58,527 nucleotides of DNA from contig JQIS01000059.1 in the NCBI GenBank assembly GCA_000830175.1, forward strand, positions 1 through 58,527, read 5' to 3'. The translations under genes and the position numbers were made by a program. This document shows positions 17,607-26,944 of this stretch, piece by piece. The DNA is from Sulfurovum sp. FS08-3 (lineage in GTDB: Bacteria > Campylobacterota > Campylobacteria > Campylobacterales > Sulfurovaceae). Under the pieces are notes generated by a model. The model made no database searches. It was not told where the DNA came from and saw nothing but the letters and a program-made list of their open reading frames with translations. Positions within the stretch are counted from its first letter, which is position 1, and each line of letters opens with the position of its first letter.

Positions 17607-18577
17607 ATCTTTCTCCTAGTAGGCAGTGAGCTAAAAGCCAACAACAAAAAGAAAACAGATGCCCCTAGTGGATAGTAAAAAAGCTCCTCCCTATCTTTGA
17701 TATGGGCAAAGGATTTTTTATCTTGTGTGTTGGTACTTTTGATCACTTCGACAAGCTTAGCAATATCTTGATCACCGCTATTAGCCACGATATAAGCCCC
17801 ACCGCTCTCAAGGCTAAGCTCACCCAACGCATCGTTTCGTTGTGAAAAGGCGATATTGCCCTGTTTGTCAGTTACTTGTTTGCCTTTGCTATCGACAACC
17901 ACTCCGCCCTTTTGGGTGCCTACGAGTACGGTATAGAGGATGATATTGTCGGCTTTTAGGATAGTTTTAAGCCCCTCTAAGTTCTCTTTTTCGCCCCCGT
18001 CGCTAAAGAGTATGAGTATCTTTTTCTTGCTTTTATTGAGTACCTCTTGAGAAATCTCCCCTAGTGTTGTAAAATTGGTATTGCTCATCGAGATGTACTT
18101 ATCATCCACGTTTTGGACAATATAGCTTAGTGTCGCTTTGTCACTGCTCATGGGCGCTATCATAAAGGCATTGGAGGCAAAGGCTACCACGGCTATCTCA
18201 TCAGTAGGGGTATGTTTGAGAAACTCTACGATTTTGTTTTTGGCAAATTCGAGTCGATTGGGGTAGATGTCTTTGACACGCATCGAACCCGAAATATCCA
18301 ACGCTACCATCATATTAAGCCCCTCTATGGCGACTTTTCTCTCTCCCTTTTCAATCACAGGACGTACCATCGTTACTAGCATCAAAAAAAGAGCCACAAA
18401 AAAGATAAGATTACGCATTGATGAGGGCAAAGAGTTGTTGTCGACTCGAAGCTTTTGAAGCACTTTTTCATCAAAGACTCGTGAGATTTTGTCTTTATTG
18501 GATACTATCAAAATAGCAAGTATCAAAAGTGGAATACTCAAAACCCAAAAAAGTGTCACATTTACAAAACTTATCAC
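17603..18577 (-). CDS. batB: BatB-like von Willebrand factor A membrane protein
   Basis: This 324-residue protein has two N-terminal membrane helices. A von Willebrand factor A domain carries the metal-site motif DISGS (MVALDISGSMRVKD), with a threonine/aspartate later in LILFSDGGE. A final membrane helix (YYPLGASVFFLLLAFSSL) completes it. The start overlaps the batA stop by one base, so the two are translationally coupled. With BatA it probably forms a membrane complex exposing two VWA domains. Confidence 0.87.
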   Translation of the reverse strand: MISFVNVTLFWVLSIPLLILAILIVSNKDKISRVFDEKVLQKLRVDNNSLPSSMRNLIFFVALFLMLVTMVRPVIEKGERKVAIEGLNMMVALDISGSMRVKDIYPNRLEFAKNKIVEFLKHTPTDEIAVVAFASNAFMIAPMSSDKATLSYIVQNVDDKYISMSNTNFTTLGEISQEVLNKSKKKILILFSDGGEKENLEGLKTILKADNIILYTVLVGTQKGGVVVDSKGKQVTDKQGNIAFSQRNDALGELSLESGGAYIVANSGDQDIAKLVEVIKSTNTQDKKSFAHIKDREELFYYPLGASVFFLLLAFSSLPTRRKI

Positions 18578-19494
18578 TATAACCCCCTTTGATTACGCAA
18601 ATAGATAAGCAAAAGTAACGCCAAAATAGCCACAAAGAGCGGATAGATATAGAGATACTCATAAAGCACCACCTTTTTATCATCGATTTGTGTCACCTCC
18701 AAAGCGTCAATCTCGTCGTAGATTTGCTTGAGCGTGTCGCTGGTGTTGGCAGAATAAAATTTTCCCTCTCCTACGCTCGCCAACTCTTGAAGGTATTTGG
18801 CATTAAAATCGCCTCGGTTTCCGATACCAATTGCGTAGAGCTTGATTTTGCCTAGCTTAATAATCTCTTTGACCTCTTCGGGGGCGACTCTGCTCATATT
18901 GTCAATCCCATCGGTGAGTAAAATAATGATTTTTGATTGGGTCTTGGAATCCTCTAGGAGTGCGTAGCCTTGAATAATGGCATCGTTAATCGCCGTTCGT
19001 CGCCCCGCTATACCGATGCGTTGCATCTTCAAAATACCGTTTAAAAACCGCTTCTCAAAAGTAAGCGGAGAGGCACGAAAGGCTACATCGGCAAAGGTAA
19101 TAAGTCCCAAACGGTCGTTTTGGCGTTTGCCAATAAAATCGCTTACGATATCTTTGGTGACATCAAATTTATTGCGGTAAGGGTCATTGGGGTCAAAGCC
19201 TCCTTGAAACATCGATTCACTGCTATCAAGGATAAGGACAATATCCCGTCCCTCTTTTTTGGAGTGGCTTAGCTCCTCTTTGAGTACAGGCGAAGCCAAT
19301 GCACTAAGCGTCATAACAATCCCTAGCCATTTAAGAACAAGAAGCGTTCTATCTTCTTTGATACGATTGACAAAGAGCCTATCGATATGAGGAAAGTAGA
19401 GCGATTGGGATTTTTGTTTGCACCATCGAGCACAAACCACAAAAAGAATTATCAACGCAAAAAGCCACGGATACTCAAAAGTAAAATTGTTCAT
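18577..19494 (-). CDS. batA: BatA-like von Willebrand factor A membrane protein
   Basis: This 305-residue protein has the same plan as BatB: N-terminal membrane helices, a VWA domain with the metal-site motif DSSES (LILDSSESMF) and a C-terminal helix (YIYPLFVAILALLLLIYL). It is the first visible gene of the operon. The usual preceding moxR and DUF58 genes are absent; the 171 bases upstream contain no gene. The operon may therefore have its own promoter here, or its front part may lie elsewhere in the genome. Confidence 0.87.
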   Translation of the reverse strand: MNNFTFEYPWLFALIILFVVCARWCKQKSQSLYFPHIDRLFVNRIKEDRTLLVLKWLGIVMTLSALASPVLKEELSHSKKEGRDIVLILDSSESMFQGGFDPNDPYRNKFDVTKDIVSDFIGKRQNDRLGLITFADVAFRASPLTFEKRFLNGILKMQRIGIAGRRTAINDAIIQGYALLEDSKTQSKIIILLTDGIDNMSRVAPEEVKEIIKLGKIKLYAIGIGNRGDFNAKYLQELASVGEGKFYSANTSDTLKQIYDEIDALEVTQIDDKKVVLYEYLYIYPLFVAILALLLLIYLRNQRGL

Positions 19495-19665
19495 CTATCG
19501 CCTTATACCGTTTTCAAAGCTAAGCTAACCACGGTGTTTTCTAGTGGCAATTGTATAGAAGCTTGTTAAATCAAAGGTAAATATTGACTTTTACGCACAA
19601 CCATCACCATCCTTGCTTCCGCATTGCACTCTAGTATCGTAAGGCACAAGGAAAAATACGAGAGA

Positions 19666-21042
19666 CTACTCCACAAGTTTCTCTTCAATCTCCTCAATGA
19701 CACTGTGTAGCTCTTTGTAGAGTTTGGATAGATACTCTTGCGTATGGTAGTTTTCGTAGTTGATGAGGGCGTAGTGTAGTTTCAAAGCCCCTATCTCTTT
19801 GCTGTGATTTTTCAAAGCACCTAGCATCTCTTCTAGTTCTTGAGCCTCTAAGGTTTGGAAGTACATACCGTAATACTCCGCTCTGAAATTGTGCAACTCT
19901 TCGGTATAAACCTCGGTATCGTGATGGTTATTGGCTAGTCCTATAGCCGTATCAATACTCTCAAAAGCAGGAAACGCCACTTCACGTCTATTTCTTTCGA
20001 TCTTTGTCGATACGATGGATTTTGGAAATATATATTTCAAAAGCACCTTATAGAGTGCAATGGCTTCGATAGGTTTGTCGATACAATCATCTATCTGGGC
20101 ATTGTGTTGCGTCTCGATGAAGTGCGAATTGTCCCTTAGAGCAACGATAGGCAGGGTTTGATTCCAACTCCTCATTTGCGTCACACCCTCTACTCCATTG
20201 TCGATGTCAATCAGTATGAGTTCGTAGTGATTGGGTCTATCTTGACACATCCTAAGTGCCTCTTTGGCGTTGTTGGCTCTATCGACAAAAATTTCACTTG
20301 CTTCAAGATGGTGACGTATCGATTGCACAATCACCAACGACTCCTCAATCAAAAGTATATAGGCACCACTAAGGGTACGGAGTGCATTTTTGAGATCTTC
20401 AAGTACCTCGGAGTCGTACGACAACTGCTCACTTTCATGGGCTTGGAGTGCCTCTATCTCCACCACAAAACGGCTTCCTTGATTGGACTCAATCCAAAAC
20501 TTCCCGTTCATCATCCCAGCCAAAGCTTGTGAGAGCGTAAATCCTAGCACCATCAAGCTATCAATTTCGTTGTAGGGCTTAAAAAAGCTATCGATTTGTT
20601 CCGATGTCAATTCCAAATCGCTATCTTTAATCTCAAAATACAATTGATTGCCCTCACGATAATCCACAAAAAACTCAATTGTCTCAACGTGCGTTAGCTT
20701 CATAGCATGGATAATAATATTCAAAAGAAGTTGCCGTATCCTAAAGGCATCACCTACGTAGTAGCGTTTGAGATCTTTGCCGTAGGATAGGTCAATCTTA
20801 ATCCCTTGCAGTGTGGCGTAAGTATCCAAAAGATGCATCATATCATCAAGGGTTTTGAGCAAATCAAAGCTCTCTTTTTGGATAATAAGCTCATCCATAG
20901 CCAAAGTGCTAAAATCCAATATATCGTTTACCATCTCTTCAAGTAGCTTAGCACTCGTCTCTATCTTCTCCAAATGCCTTCTTTTGGTGGGGTCAATCTC
21001 GACACCAAAGGCTATTTGAGCCGTTTGAACAATCTCTTGCAT
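19666..21042 (-). pseudogene. 3' half of a hybrid histidine kinase, split by a small element
   Basis: About 459 codons carry the end of a HisKA dimerisation domain (KRRHLEKIETSAKLLEEMVNDILDFS), a weak HATPase domain, a receiver domain (ELILIDIDNG; CIDKPIE) and a C-terminal helical domain resembling HPt. The histidine-box SHEIRTP that should precede residue 5 is missing. The HPt-like ALKNHSKEIGALKL lacks the usual phospho-accepting histidine. It follows the PAS half on the same strand beyond the 126 bp element. Around 100 codons of PAS and HisKA expected between the halves are absent, so the insertion also removed sequence. Confidence 0.75.
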
Positions 21043-21168
21043 CAGCAATTCTAACCCAACCTAAAAAGACATACAAGATATAAATCTGTCAAATAAAAGT
21101 TATTTTTCCTTTTTTCTTATTTTATCCTATTTTTTATTTGGAGATTGGAGGTTGGGTTAGAATTGCTG
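21043..21168. mobile_element. 126 bp inverted-repeat element (two R2 ends)
   Basis: The two ends are perfect 20 bp inverted repeats (21043-21062 and 21149-21168, starting CAGCAATTCTAACC). AT occurs on both outer sides, so the repeat may be 22 bp or the AT a 2 bp target duplication. The right arm continues with the longer R2 sequence found at 31691, 47920 and 58464. The 86 bp interior has no gene. Size, perfect ends and disruption of a coding region fit a MITE-type non-autonomous element. Confidence 0.75.
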
Positions 21169-22425
21169 ATCGTACAACGCTTTTGTTGTCTCACTACGTA
21201 AAATTTCGTGCGTTTTTCCCACAAGCTCCTCTTGAGCAAAGCCACTGATACGGCAAAACTCTTTGGATACAGAGATAATGACACCTTTTAAATCGGTTGT
21301 GGAGGTGATAATATGCTCATCAATTATTTCAAGATATTTTTTAATCAACTGCTCTTTTTTACGCATTTGAGTAAAGTCTCGTGCGATTCCCAATACGCCG
21401 TAAATATCGCCATTGACATCGACAATCTTGGTTTTGGTGACATGAAGATACTCTTTGTGACCATCGGAGGCGAAAGCAATCTCTTCAAAATTCGAGAGTG
21501 GTTTATCCGATTGCATCGCCATTTTGTCATGCTTAATAAAAGAATCCGCCAACTTTCTATCGACAAAATCGTAATCACTCTTGCCAATAATCACGCTCTC
21601 TTTGACACCAAAAAACTCCTCAAAGCGACGATTACATGCTAGATAGACTCCTTGAGTGTCTTTGATCCACAACAAATCGGGAATATTGTGAATAATAGCA
21701 CGAAGCTTAATGTGCGACTCTTTGATGGCTTGAACCATTTCATTGATAGCGTTGGAGAGTTTATCGAGTTCGTAGATTGCATAGCGGGGTAAACGCTTTA
21801 GGGGTATCCCCTCATCATCGCACGCTTCAAGCATTGCAATAGTGTGCGAGATAGGGGCAATCAAAAGATGGTTGAGTGCATAAAACAACGCAACGATAAG
21901 CACAGCAGAGATGATAATAATATGTTTAAGGGTCATAAAAATCATCGAATCGAGTTCTTCTTTGATTTGTTTGTCACTAAAACAAACAGAGAGTTTGGCG
22001 ATGGGTTGATTAAGCTTTGAATAGACTATCGTTTCACCTTGATAGAAACATTGCGGCAGAGTCTCTTGGTCATACTCAATCACACTCCATGCACCATCAC
22101 GCACAAAGCCACTCGTAAAGCTTCCGTCCCCTACCAATCTTCCCATCATGTAATCTTGCAAAACAATGGCGTACATATCGGAGTTGATTATTTTGCTTTT
22201 GAGTATCTCTTGGTACTCACTTACCGAGTAGGACTCGACAAAGTGGGCGATGGTGTAGCGTAGGACTTTTAAGCTCTGTTGGGTCTCTTGTTCTATTTGG
22301 CTCATTATGTCTGCTTTTTTGCCATTATAAATATAGAGTTCTTGCAGTGCAACGATGCTAATGACCACAAGTGATAATATAATACTTAATCGCACAAAAA
22401 GCGAATCTTTTGTTGCTCGTCCCAT
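21169..22425 (-). pseudogene. 5' half of a hybrid histidine kinase (HAMP-PAS-PAS)
   Basis: About 419 native codons start at ATG 22425. They encode a membrane helix, a periplasmic domain of about 120 residues, a second helix (IIIISAVLIVALFYALNHLLIAP), a HAMP region and a PAS domain (IPDLLWIKDTQGVYLACNRRF). A second PAS domain breaks off at ETTKALYD, where repeat R2 adds QQF and a stop. Upstream by 6 bases is a periplasmic binding protein gene, so the intact kinase probably read a ligand-loaded binding protein, as in LuxP/LuxQ-type pairs. Without its kinase core this half cannot signal alone. Confidence 0.8.
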
Positions 22426-22431
22426 GGATTC

Positions 22432-23385
22432 CTATCGTGCCTCTATGCCCAAAACATTGCGTTTGATAGTGGGTAGCATCGTTTCGATATTCTCTTTGGA
22501 GATAGCAAGAACATCAAGCTTAATCTCTTTGGGTAGCGTTTGTTTGGAAAAATGCGAATGGAGCAACTCTAGGGCTTTTTGACCCATCAAATAGGGTTGT
22601 TGCATCGCTGCACCCACGATTGTACCTTGCGGGATAAGATCCAAAAAGATAGGTTCAGCATCAAAACAGACAAGTAAAATCTCTTTGCCACTCTCTCTAA
22701 TCGCCTCCAATGCCCCTTCGTATTTATCCGAACCTTGCAACCAAAGGGCTTTGAGGTCTTTATTGGAGTCTATAAGCTCTTTAGCGAAGCGATAGGTCTC
22801 CTCTTTGGAGAAGGTGACTTGCTGTTTGATACCTGCCCCCTTGATACGAGCTTCTTGCATGGCTTTGACAAAACCTGCCGTTCGTTCCTTGCCATTGGAG
22901 CGTTTTTGGGGGATAGCGATGATGCCCACCGAGCCATTTTTATCCCAGCCCAAAGTCTGCATTTTGGCACTCAAGACTTTGCCAATAGCGTAAGCACCTT
23001 GAAAATTATCCGAAGAGATATAAGAGATGTACTCTCCGCTGTCGCTTCCAATATCGGCAATGACTACGGGCGTATTGGCTTTGTGGGCGAGTTTGAGTAT
23101 CGTAGTGGCACTTGAGGAGTTGATAGGAGAGATAATGAGTCCATCGACCTTGGAAGCAATGGCTTTGATGGTGTTTTGCAACTCATTTTTTTGGATATTG
23201 TTAGCGGAGTATATCTCCACACTGCAACCGTATCGAGCCGCCTCCTTTTGTATTCCTTTTGCCATAATCTCCCAAAAAGGAATCGAAATATCCGATACCA
23301 AATAGGCTATTTTGTGCTTATCCGTAGCAGCACAAAGCATCGATTGAAACAACAAAACAGAGAGTATGTATCGCAAAAGAGGCAT
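22432..23385 (-). CDS. Periplasmic sugar-binding-type protein (Peripla_BP_4)
   Basis: This 317-residue protein has a signal peptide (MPLLRYILSVLLFQSMLCAA) and a type I periplasmic binding fold. Markers are AYLVSDISIPFWEIMAKGIQ, VDGLIISPINS, SSDNFQGAYAIGK and VGAAMQQPYLMGQKALELL. No transporter genes are adjacent; it lies directly before a membrane kinase gene. It probably acts as a ligand sensor feeding that kinase rather than in uptake. The ligand is unknown; a sugar or autoinducer-like molecule is possible. Confidence 0.82.
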   Translation of the reverse strand: MPLLRYILSVLLFQSMLCAATDKHKIAYLVSDISIPFWEIMAKGIQKEAARYGCSVEIYSANNIQKNELQNTIKAIASKVDGLIISPINSSSATTILKLAHKANTPVVIADIGSDSGEYISYISSDNFQGAYAIGKVLSAKMQTLGWDKNGSVGIIAIPQKRSNGKERTAGFVKAMQEARIKGAGIKQQVTFSKEETYRFAKELIDSNKDLKALWLQGSDKYEGALEAIRESGKEILLVCFDAEPIFLDLIPQGTIVGAAMQQPYLMGQKALELLHSHFSKQTLPKEIKLDVLAISKENIETMLPTIKRNVLGIEAR

Positions 23386-23406
23386 GATAAAATTCCTTTG
23401 GAGCGT

Positions 23407-24999
23407 TTATTTAAGTTTAAAATGTTCAATTTCCAAAGCAATCTCTTCAAGAAAATCTTTGGCTTTGTGGTTGAGACGTGAGAGGTCTTTGAAGTTTTTG
23501 AAACTGTTTTGTGTATTGGTATTGAGCTCTTCAAAAATCTCAAGCATCTCCTCATCTTCGAGCAACAAAGAGCTAATCATCTCATCTTTGGTTTGATTGT
23601 AATTCATAAGTAGATGAATCTTTTCATACATCTGCATCATATTGGCAACGTTTTCATTGATGGCTTTTTGAATGAGATGAATATGATTAAAATCAAACGT
23701 ATTATCAAGCTTGTACTCAATGAGTCCAAGAGTACTCGAACCGATGGCTTGACCTTTTTGCAATCTTTGAAGCAACTCTTTAAAGGATTCCAAAACCTCC
23801 TCTAGCATCTTTTTTTGTTCGATGTAGCGATCAAGCATCAAGTTGCTTTGATAGGTGCTTTGGGTGTATTCTTGTTTGATAAGTTCAATATCATCCATAG
23901 AAACGGACATACTATTGCGACTTTGCTGGATGTGATTGATAAGCTTCTCATTGGTTTTGAGCTGTCCATCAAGGCGTGAACGAAGAGAGAGTTGCTTTTT
24001 GAGGTTGCTATTGAGCAAATCAAGTACCACTTGAATCTCTTTGATAGCATCGGCGATATTGTAAAGACGCACCCTAAAAAAGACCAAAAAGGATTTGATA
24101 CGATTGACAAGCTGATTAAAGGATGTGGCAATAGTGTGAAGCTCTTTGTTTTTTTTGTTGATAGGAAGCGTCTTGGTAAAGTCATTTTCATAGTTTTCCA
24201 ATACGTTCGCAATTCTATCAAGTGGAGCGATAATGTCGTTGTCAAAATAGCGATTGATAAGAAAAATAAGCACCATCGCAAACAAAATACCGATAATAGC
24301 CCCCGATTTCAAAAGGGTATTTCCCAATTGCGATATGGTCTCTTTGGCTAGTGAGATAGGCACATTGACAAGTACCATACCAATCATATCTCCCTCTTGG
24401 TAACCAAAACCTCTCTCGCCGCCGTAGTGTTCAACAATTTTTTTGTGTACAAAAGGCTCCACATCGACAAGAGGTTTGCCGTGACACTTAAGGCAGCTTC
24501 TTTCGACATTGATACGTTTGGCGTATTTGATAAAATCGCTTTGGGAATCGACCTCGTAGTACTCTTTAATATTTTTGGAACGCAATTTATTGTAGATATA
24601 TTTATCCTCTTCATGGAGTGCATTTTGAGGGTTTCGATTGTCATCGGATAGATATTTGATGGTCATATTTTGTTGATTGGACATATTGGCTGCAATATTG
24701 GAGACAATGTAATCGGCAAAAAAGTTAAAATTGTCGTTGTGAAGCTCTCGAAGTACATCTTCATCGTTGTACTCACCGTCAATTGTCTCGCGTGTAAGTT
24801 GAAGTTGTTGAACACTTTTTTTGGCTTTATCGACGTTCTCTTCAATAAGGTAGCGTGTAATATCGTTTTGAATAATAAAAGCCAACACCAAAAATGAAAG
24901 AATAAGCACTACCCGAATAATCATAATAATTTTGGCTTTGGGAGAGACTTTGATGGCGTCAATCATCTGCTTAAAAAATGTAGGCTTTTTAATCATCAA
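23407..24999 (-). CDS. Heme-binding Tll0287-type sensor with coiled-coil output
   Basis: This 530-residue protein has an N-terminal helix (IIMIIRVVLILSFLVLAFII). A periplasmic Tll0287-like (DUF3365) domain contains a c-type heme motif, CLKCH, near residue 173. A second helix (SGAIIGILFAMVLIFLI), a HAMP-like segment and about 230 residues of predominantly helical, coiled-coil-like sequence follow. I see no histidine kinase, cyclase or chemoreceptor hairpin. A periplasmic heme suggests sensing of redox state, oxygen or nitric oxide. The gene follows the PII-like gene without a gap and precedes the binding-protein gene by 21 bases. Confidence 0.78.
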   Translation of the reverse strand: MMIKKPTFFKQMIDAIKVSPKAKIIMIIRVVLILSFLVLAFIIQNDITRYLIEENVDKAKKSVQQLQLTRETIDGEYNDEDVLRELHNDNFNFFADYIVSNIAANMSNQQNMTIKYLSDDNRNPQNALHEEDKYIYNKLRSKNIKEYYEVDSQSDFIKYAKRINVERSCLKCHGKPLVDVEPFVHKKIVEHYGGERGFGYQEGDMIGMVLVNVPISLAKETISQLGNTLLKSGAIIGILFAMVLIFLINRYFDNDIIAPLDRIANVLENYENDFTKTLPINKKNKELHTIATSFNQLVNRIKSFLVFFRVRLYNIADAIKEIQVVLDLLNSNLKKQLSLRSRLDGQLKTNEKLINHIQQSRNSMSVSMDDIELIKQEYTQSTYQSNLMLDRYIEQKKMLEEVLESFKELLQRLQKGQAIGSSTLGLIEYKLDNTFDFNHIHLIQKAINENVANMMQMYEKIHLLMNYNQTKDEMISSLLLEDEEMLEIFEELNTNTQNSFKNFKDLSRLNHKAKDFLEEIALEIEHFKLK

Positions 25000-25335
25000 T
25001 TAATCTTCGTGGGGTACGTAGGTGAGTGCTTTGATGGCTTCGGTCATGTAGATAAAGCCTTTGCCTGGGAGATTGAGTTTGCCCGTATCGACCATAACAT
25101 CAAAGATGTGATCGGCCAAATCTTTGGGGGCGGCCACTTCAATAACCTCTTTTTCGGGTTCTACAACGATACCCAAAAGCCCCATTTTTTCTCGTATCCC
25201 CGTCCCTCTAGCAAAATAGATAGTAGCAGCCAACGCCCCTACGTTTTGGGCAGCCTCAAAGAGCTTTTGAGCCTCACCCCTCTCTACGATGCAACGAATA
25301 ATCACAAAATCTTTTAAGTAGATTTTTTTACTCAT
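25000..25335 (-). CDS. PII-like signalling protein
   Basis: This 111-residue protein has the size and ferredoxin-like pattern of PII-family proteins. It shows VERGEAQKLFEAAQNVGALAAT, a GTGIREKMG loop in the T-loop region and LPGKGFIYM near the end. The uridylylation-site tyrosine context of GlnB is absent, so it is a PII-like protein, not GlnB or GlnK. It overlaps the DUF1538 membrane gene by 8 bases. PII-like proteins usually bind nucleotides or small molecules and regulate the adjacent transporter. Confidence 0.85.
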   Translation of the reverse strand: MSKKIYLKDFVIIRCIVERGEAQKLFEAAQNVGALAATIYFARGTGIREKMGLLGIVVEPEKEVIEVAAPKDLADHIFDVMVDTGKLNLPGKGFIYMTEAIKALTYVPHED

Positions 25336-26863
25336 ATTTTCCTCTGTTGCTAAAATAACTAAATATCAAGACACTGCTGTAGCCATACATCCAACAGAGT
25401 GCCAAAACGCCCAAAAAGGTGGGATTGTCCGTCTTGATTTGAAAACCTTGCATAAGTGAGGCGATTAAAATGATACTGATAGGACCTACCGCTACGGTAG
25501 CGTAATCCATCCCAATAGCTAAAACTCGCCTATCAATTCGTGGCAGTAGCACAATTATAACAAGTAGTGGCATAATTATAAGAGTAAAATAGTTTAAATC
25601 GTAAATAAATTTCAAAGCCCCCATCGCAGCCCCTGCCCCTACACCTATCGCTACGATATGCGTAAAGAGATTTTTTTTAAATGAACCAATAGAGACATTG
25701 GAAGTGTGTGAAGCAATGATGGAGAGACCTGGTTCGGCAATAGTCGCACTGTATCCTAAAAAATACAAAAAAAGTACAATAATAACATCCCCTGTCCCTT
25801 TGGAGTAGAGCGGACCATACCCGATAGTAATATCTTGAGTATAAATATCAATTTGACTAATCAAACTGGGCAAAAAGAAAAAAACATCACGCGCAAGGAT
25901 AGCTAGACCATTTTTAAGTCCCAAAAAGAGCAAAAAAGTACCAAAAATAACAAAAATAAGCCCGATAAGCATATCTCGATTGTGCATAAGTGGTTTTTTA
26001 ATCACGACAAATTGCAAAAACAAAACGTAGAGAATATAGGCTACGACCATAAAAACGTTGATTTCAACACTGTAGATAAAGTCAAGCGTATTGGCGACAC
26101 TGCTAAGTGGCTCTATCTCTTGTATCGAGACAAATGTTGAAAATACAATAATATAGAGCTGTGTAAAGATAAGAACCGATAGCGAAATGATTGTAATTGT
26201 ACCAAAACCTGAACGGTTAATATGAACACTATTGAGTGTTACACGTGTCACGCCGTGACCAAAGCTCAATAGCATTGCATAGACAATGGGGTTGATAATA
26301 ATATTGACACTATCCAAACTGTAAGCCAAATGGACATCATTGATAGTAAACTCAATAATGACTGAGAGCAAAAGGATAATGATGAAGAGTTTTTGAATAA
26401 TCTTGCGAAACGACATATGAAACAAAAATCTCAACATTCCATAAAGCGTAATGAGGCTTACCGTCAAGGCCAAAAGAAGAATGTAACTATTGGATAGAAT
26501 TGTACTTAAATATTTGTAGTGTTCAAACATCACAATCGTCAGTCCAAAGATAAAAATTGAGCCGATAAAGGGAGTTGTGCGATTCTCTTTGACTAGCGTG
26601 GCCGAAACCTCTTCGACTACAGGCATAAGACCCAATTTAACTCCTTCAAGCAAAAAAATCATCGCAGGTACTAAGAGTGCAAGATAGAGAATGGTTGAAA
26701 ATCTTTCGTGCAGGGGATATTGAATCACAAAAAATTGAAAAACACTCATCAAAAAAAGTATAGGAAGAATGGTTTGGAGTTGCACTCTTGCTTTGCGTAA
26801 GAGATAAGAGATTAAAATTGCAACAGCTGAATGAAATCCAATTCTGAGTTTTCGTTGTTTCAT
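25328..26863 (-). CDS. DUF1538 multi-pass membrane protein
   Basis: This 511-residue protein has roughly a dozen hydrophobic helices. It shows the internal duplication and motifs of DUF1538 (LLEGVKLGLMPV; SHTSNVSIGSFKKNLF; RVLAIGMDYATVAVGPISIILIASL). DUF1538 proteins are predicted transporters that regularly sit beside PII-like genes, as here. It is the first gene of a five-gene minus-strand operon. The transported substrate is not known. Confidence 0.85.
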   Translation of the reverse strand: MKQRKLRIGFHSAVAILISYLLRKARVQLQTILPILFLMSVFQFFVIQYPLHERFSTILYLALLVPAMIFLLEGVKLGLMPVVEEVSATLVKENRTTPFIGSIFIFGLTIVMFEHYKYLSTILSNSYILLLALTVSLITLYGMLRFLFHMSFRKIIQKLFIIILLLSVIIEFTINDVHLAYSLDSVNIIINPIVYAMLLSFGHGVTRVTLNSVHINRSGFGTITIISLSVLIFTQLYIIVFSTFVSIQEIEPLSSVANTLDFIYSVEINVFMVVAYILYVLFLQFVVIKKPLMHNRDMLIGLIFVIFGTFLLFLGLKNGLAILARDVFFFLPSLISQIDIYTQDITIGYGPLYSKGTGDVIIVLFLYFLGYSATIAEPGLSIIASHTSNVSIGSFKKNLFTHIVAIGVGAGAAMGALKFIYDLNYFTLIIMPLLVIIVLLPRIDRRVLAIGMDYATVAVGPISIILIASLMQGFQIKTDNPTFLGVLALCWMYGYSSVLIFSYFSNRGKYE

Positions 26864-26944
26864 GACCTACAATCTTTTATTATCTAGTTATATTATATTC
26901 TTTTAAACTTAAAATAGCTTCGAGACCTTGCAATGGAGTTGTTA

